Under the pieces are notes generated by a model that was not told the origin of the DNA, ran no database searches, and saw only the letters and a list, made by a program, of their open reading frames with translations. Source: a virus. Taken from it: 64,000 nt of DNA. The stretch covers positions 1-64,000 of IMG/VR virus record IMGVR_UViG_3300036715_001290; one strand, 5' to 3'. Shown one piece after another: positions 63,211-64,000 of the stretch (positions are counted from its first letter, which is position 1; each line of letters starts with the position of its first letter). The position numbers and the translations under genes are program-made.

Positions 63211-64000
63211 ATGAATACAGAATTAGGATATAAAAAAGTTACATTTAACTTAGGTAATAATGTTTCAAATTTATTATATAAACCTTATGTTATAACAAAT
63301 GTTGGTGTAACTAAACAAGGTTTTCAAATTTATCATGGTAGTGATTTATCAATTGATAAAGAAGTTAATAAAACTGCAGTTGATAAAGCTATGAAAATAT
63401 TATCAGGTGTTAGTTCAGCAACAGGAGCAGCATTATCATTATTAAATAGTAAATTCATATCAGGATTTATTCCTAATGGAGTATTATCAAATGGTGCATC
63501 ATTCTTAGGTGCATTAAATACAGCTACAAGTGTTGGTGGTGTTGCACTACGTGCAGGTAATAACCTAAAGAATATGAATTTAAGTAAAATGAATATTAGT
63601 AACGCTGCACAAAAATTGAATACTGCATTTGGTGCTATAGGTGGAGCTGTTACAAAAATTGGCGGATTATTAGGATATAATTTTAATCCACAATCATTTA
63701 GTTCATTACCAAGTAGTTTAGATGGTAGACCATCAGATGGATGGATAATATCTAATAACACTCCAGTATACATTTATTTGAAAGATAATAAAATATTATT
63801 TGCATCATCAGGTGGTGATACTGATAAAATGCCAAGTGATTTTTCACAGTTATTGTATACACCAAATAACACAATATATTACTATCCTATTGAATTAGCA
63901 TCATCAACAACATATGAAACTGATATTAATAATTATATTAATACGTTTTATGAATTGGCATATAGGAACAAATATAATCCATATCCTATAGCATCAACAT
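63211..64000 (+). CDS. Structural protein, 5' part only (cut by window end)
   Basis: 263 aa visible, frame open to the window edge. AAGGTATAA precedes the ATG. Beta-rich start (ELGYKKVTFNLGNNVSNLLY), then Gly/Ala/Ser-rich segments. Follows the tape measure, so a tail or baseplate protein is likely. Family not recognised. Confidence 0.6.
   Translation, partial: MNTELGYKKVTFNLGNNVSNLLYKPYVITNVGVTKQGFQIYHGSDLSIDKEVNKTAVDKAMKILSGVSSATGAALSLLNSKFISGFIPNGVLSNGASFLGALNTATSVGGVALRAGNNLKNMNLSKMNISNAAQKLNTAFGAIGGAVTKIGGLLGYNFNPQSFSSLPSSLDGRPSDGWIISNNTPVYIYLKDNKILFASSGGDTDKMPSDFSQLLYTPNNTIYYYPIELASSTTYETDINNYINTFYELAYRNKYNPYPIAST

Noticed and set aside
63333-63773. 146-aa antisense frame near the window end
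   Set aside because: It is opposite the open reading frame beginning at 63211, which has an SD and continues past the window edge.
1-64000. tRNA genes, insertion sequences, attachment sites
   Set aside because: I saw no cloverleaf with a T-loop GTTCGA-type motif, no transposase and no integrase; absence is by eye and short or diverged tRNAs could be missed.

Overview
The window is a strongly AT-rich segment of a tailed, contractile-tail (myovirus) phage genome. Every gene I can support lies on the + strand, packed with short gaps or ATGA/TAATG-type overlaps. T4-superfamily virion genes are recognisable throughout: gp5-like spike, gp25, gp6, large terminase gp17, portal gp20, prohead protease gp21, scaffold, major capsid gp23, neck proteins, sheath gp18, tube gp19, a gp26-like hub protein and a tape measure. 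Gene order and the many divergent tail proteins suggest a distant ('far-T4') relative rather than a close T4 relative. Shine-Dalgarno-like sequences (AGGAG, GGAGG, AAGG) precede many genes. The host cannot be identified from this sequence.

Layout. 0-4.3 kb: small accessory genes (peptide deformylase, membrane-anchored SLT-type lysozyme, HD phosphohydrolase) ending in a gp55-like late sigma factor and a terminator. 4.4-22 kb: baseplate and tail-fibre module (spike, gp25, gp6, large structural proteins, a protein with six fibronectin-III-like repeats). 22-27.1 kb: DNA metabolism island (PD-(D/E)XK nuclease, DnaG-type primase, single-chain Mre11-Rad50). 27-30.7 kb: more tail proteins, one broken by a frameshift and a stop. 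30.8-33.4 kb: probable holin, CHAP endolysin, and a nucleotidyltransferase-ligase fusion that appears to start at ATT. 33.4-45.1 kb: packaging and head module (terminase, ppGpp-hydrolase-like protein, portal, small proteins, prohead protease, ribosomal protein bS21, scaffold, capsid). 45.2-52.1 kb: receptor-binding/adhesin proteins with YadA-like and beta-propeller repeats. 52-59.3 kb: neck, sheath and tube. 59.5-64 kb: hub, tape measure and a gene cut by the window end.

How it fits together: the sigma factor may read an ATATTTAT-type element found 17-37 nt upstream of ten gene starts, often just after hairpin terminators, so late structural genes would form several short transcription units. 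The prohead protease has plausible substrates in the capsid N-terminus and in a set of small neighbours with a T4 capsid-targeting-like leader ending in (L/I)xE. bS21, the deformylase and the alarmone hydrolase could adapt host translation and stress signalling.

The most unusual items are the ATT-started nucleotidyltransferase-ligase fusion, the set of possible packaged head proteins, two twin hairpins plus further structured elements after the tube gene, a structured island before the sheath gene, and several broken or split genes that may be real or sequencing errors.
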